A stretch of 5,388 bases of DNA from Acidobacteriota bacterium (GTDB lineage: Bacteria > Acidobacteriota > UBA6911 > RPQK01 > DATIPO01): positions 1 through 5,388 of the forward strand of contig JANQFM010000531.1 in the NCBI GenBank assembly GCA_028277865.1, read 5' to 3'. Position 1 is the first letter of the stretch. Each line of letters starts with the position of its first letter. Shown here one piece after another: positions 5,338-5,388 of the stretch. The notes beneath the pieces are model-generated. The model ran no database searches. It was not told where the DNA came from and saw nothing but the letters and a program-made list of their open reading frames with translations. Position numbers and translations under genes: made by a program.

Positions 5338-5388
5338 AGATCGCCAAGCTCTTTCCTCTCTTAGCTTTGCGTCCTTTGCGCCTTGGCG
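5325..5388. repeat. 26-base imperfect inverted repeat (octamer family) over the GT87 start
   Basis: Arms 5325-5350 and 5363-5388 match as inverted copies at 23 of 26 positions, the outer 15 perfectly (CGCCAAGGCGCAAAG against CTTTGCGCCTTGGCG). The loop is CTTTCCTCTCTT (5351-5362). The arms consist of the same CTTTGCGC/CTTTGCGTC units as the copies in the GT9 gene. The right arm ends at the window edge and may continue. The TTG start of the GT87 gene (5337-5335) lies inside the left arm, and the loop gives a purine-rich AGAGAGGAAAG on the minus strand that could pass for a ribosome binding site. Confidence 0.85.

Noticed and set aside
4628..5347. 239-codon minus-strand frame with a purine-rich site upstream of its TTG
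   Set aside because: It overlaps the GT87 membrane domain out of frame and yields an Arg/Ala/Gly-rich product without motifs.

Overview
The window is G+C-rich bacterial DNA with every recognisable gene on the minus strand. In transcription order (right to left) it holds a membrane glycosyltransferase of the DUF2029/GT87 type with a C-terminal PD40 beta-propeller (3223-5337), a family 9 glycosyltransferase (2021-3223), a cobalamin-binding-type radical SAM enzyme (567-2024), a 167-base gap, and the first 133 codons of an M32 (Taq-type) carboxypeptidase that runs off the left edge (399 to 1). No RNA gene, transposase or CRISPR array is visible.

The first three genes form a tight unit. The GT87 and GT9 genes share one base (TGATG, 3221-3225), and the GT9 and radical SAM genes share four (ATGA, 2021-2024), so they are probably co-transcribed and translationally coupled. 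A polyprenyl-phosphate-sugar-dependent GT-C enzyme, a heptosyltransferase-like GT-B enzyme and a B12-type radical SAM enzyme fit building and tailoring of a surface glycan or glycolipid. The product cannot be read from this window. The M32 peptidase looks unrelated.

The most striking content is short repetitive DNA. A degenerate 8-base unit (CTTTGCGC / CTCTGCGT type, ending in TGAAA or CGAAA) appears at five places: one at the GT9/radical SAM junction, three inside the GT9 gene, and one as a 26-base imperfect inverted repeat over the GT87 start. The copies lie in frame, so they are translated and appear to have written the radical SAM N-terminus, part of the GT9 inter-domain linker, and possibly the GT87 N-terminus. 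There are also two heptamer tandem repeats: GTCAGTT (5.7 copies), ending one base before the M32 start codon, and CTGGGGG (about 3 copies), forming a G-quadruplex motif inside the GT9 gene.

High G+C, Gram-negative-type GT9 and GT87 enzymes, a TolB-like propeller and dispersed short repeats suggest a soil or sediment lineage such as Acidobacteriota or a similar uncultivated phylum. That placement is a low-confidence inference; no marker gene is present.
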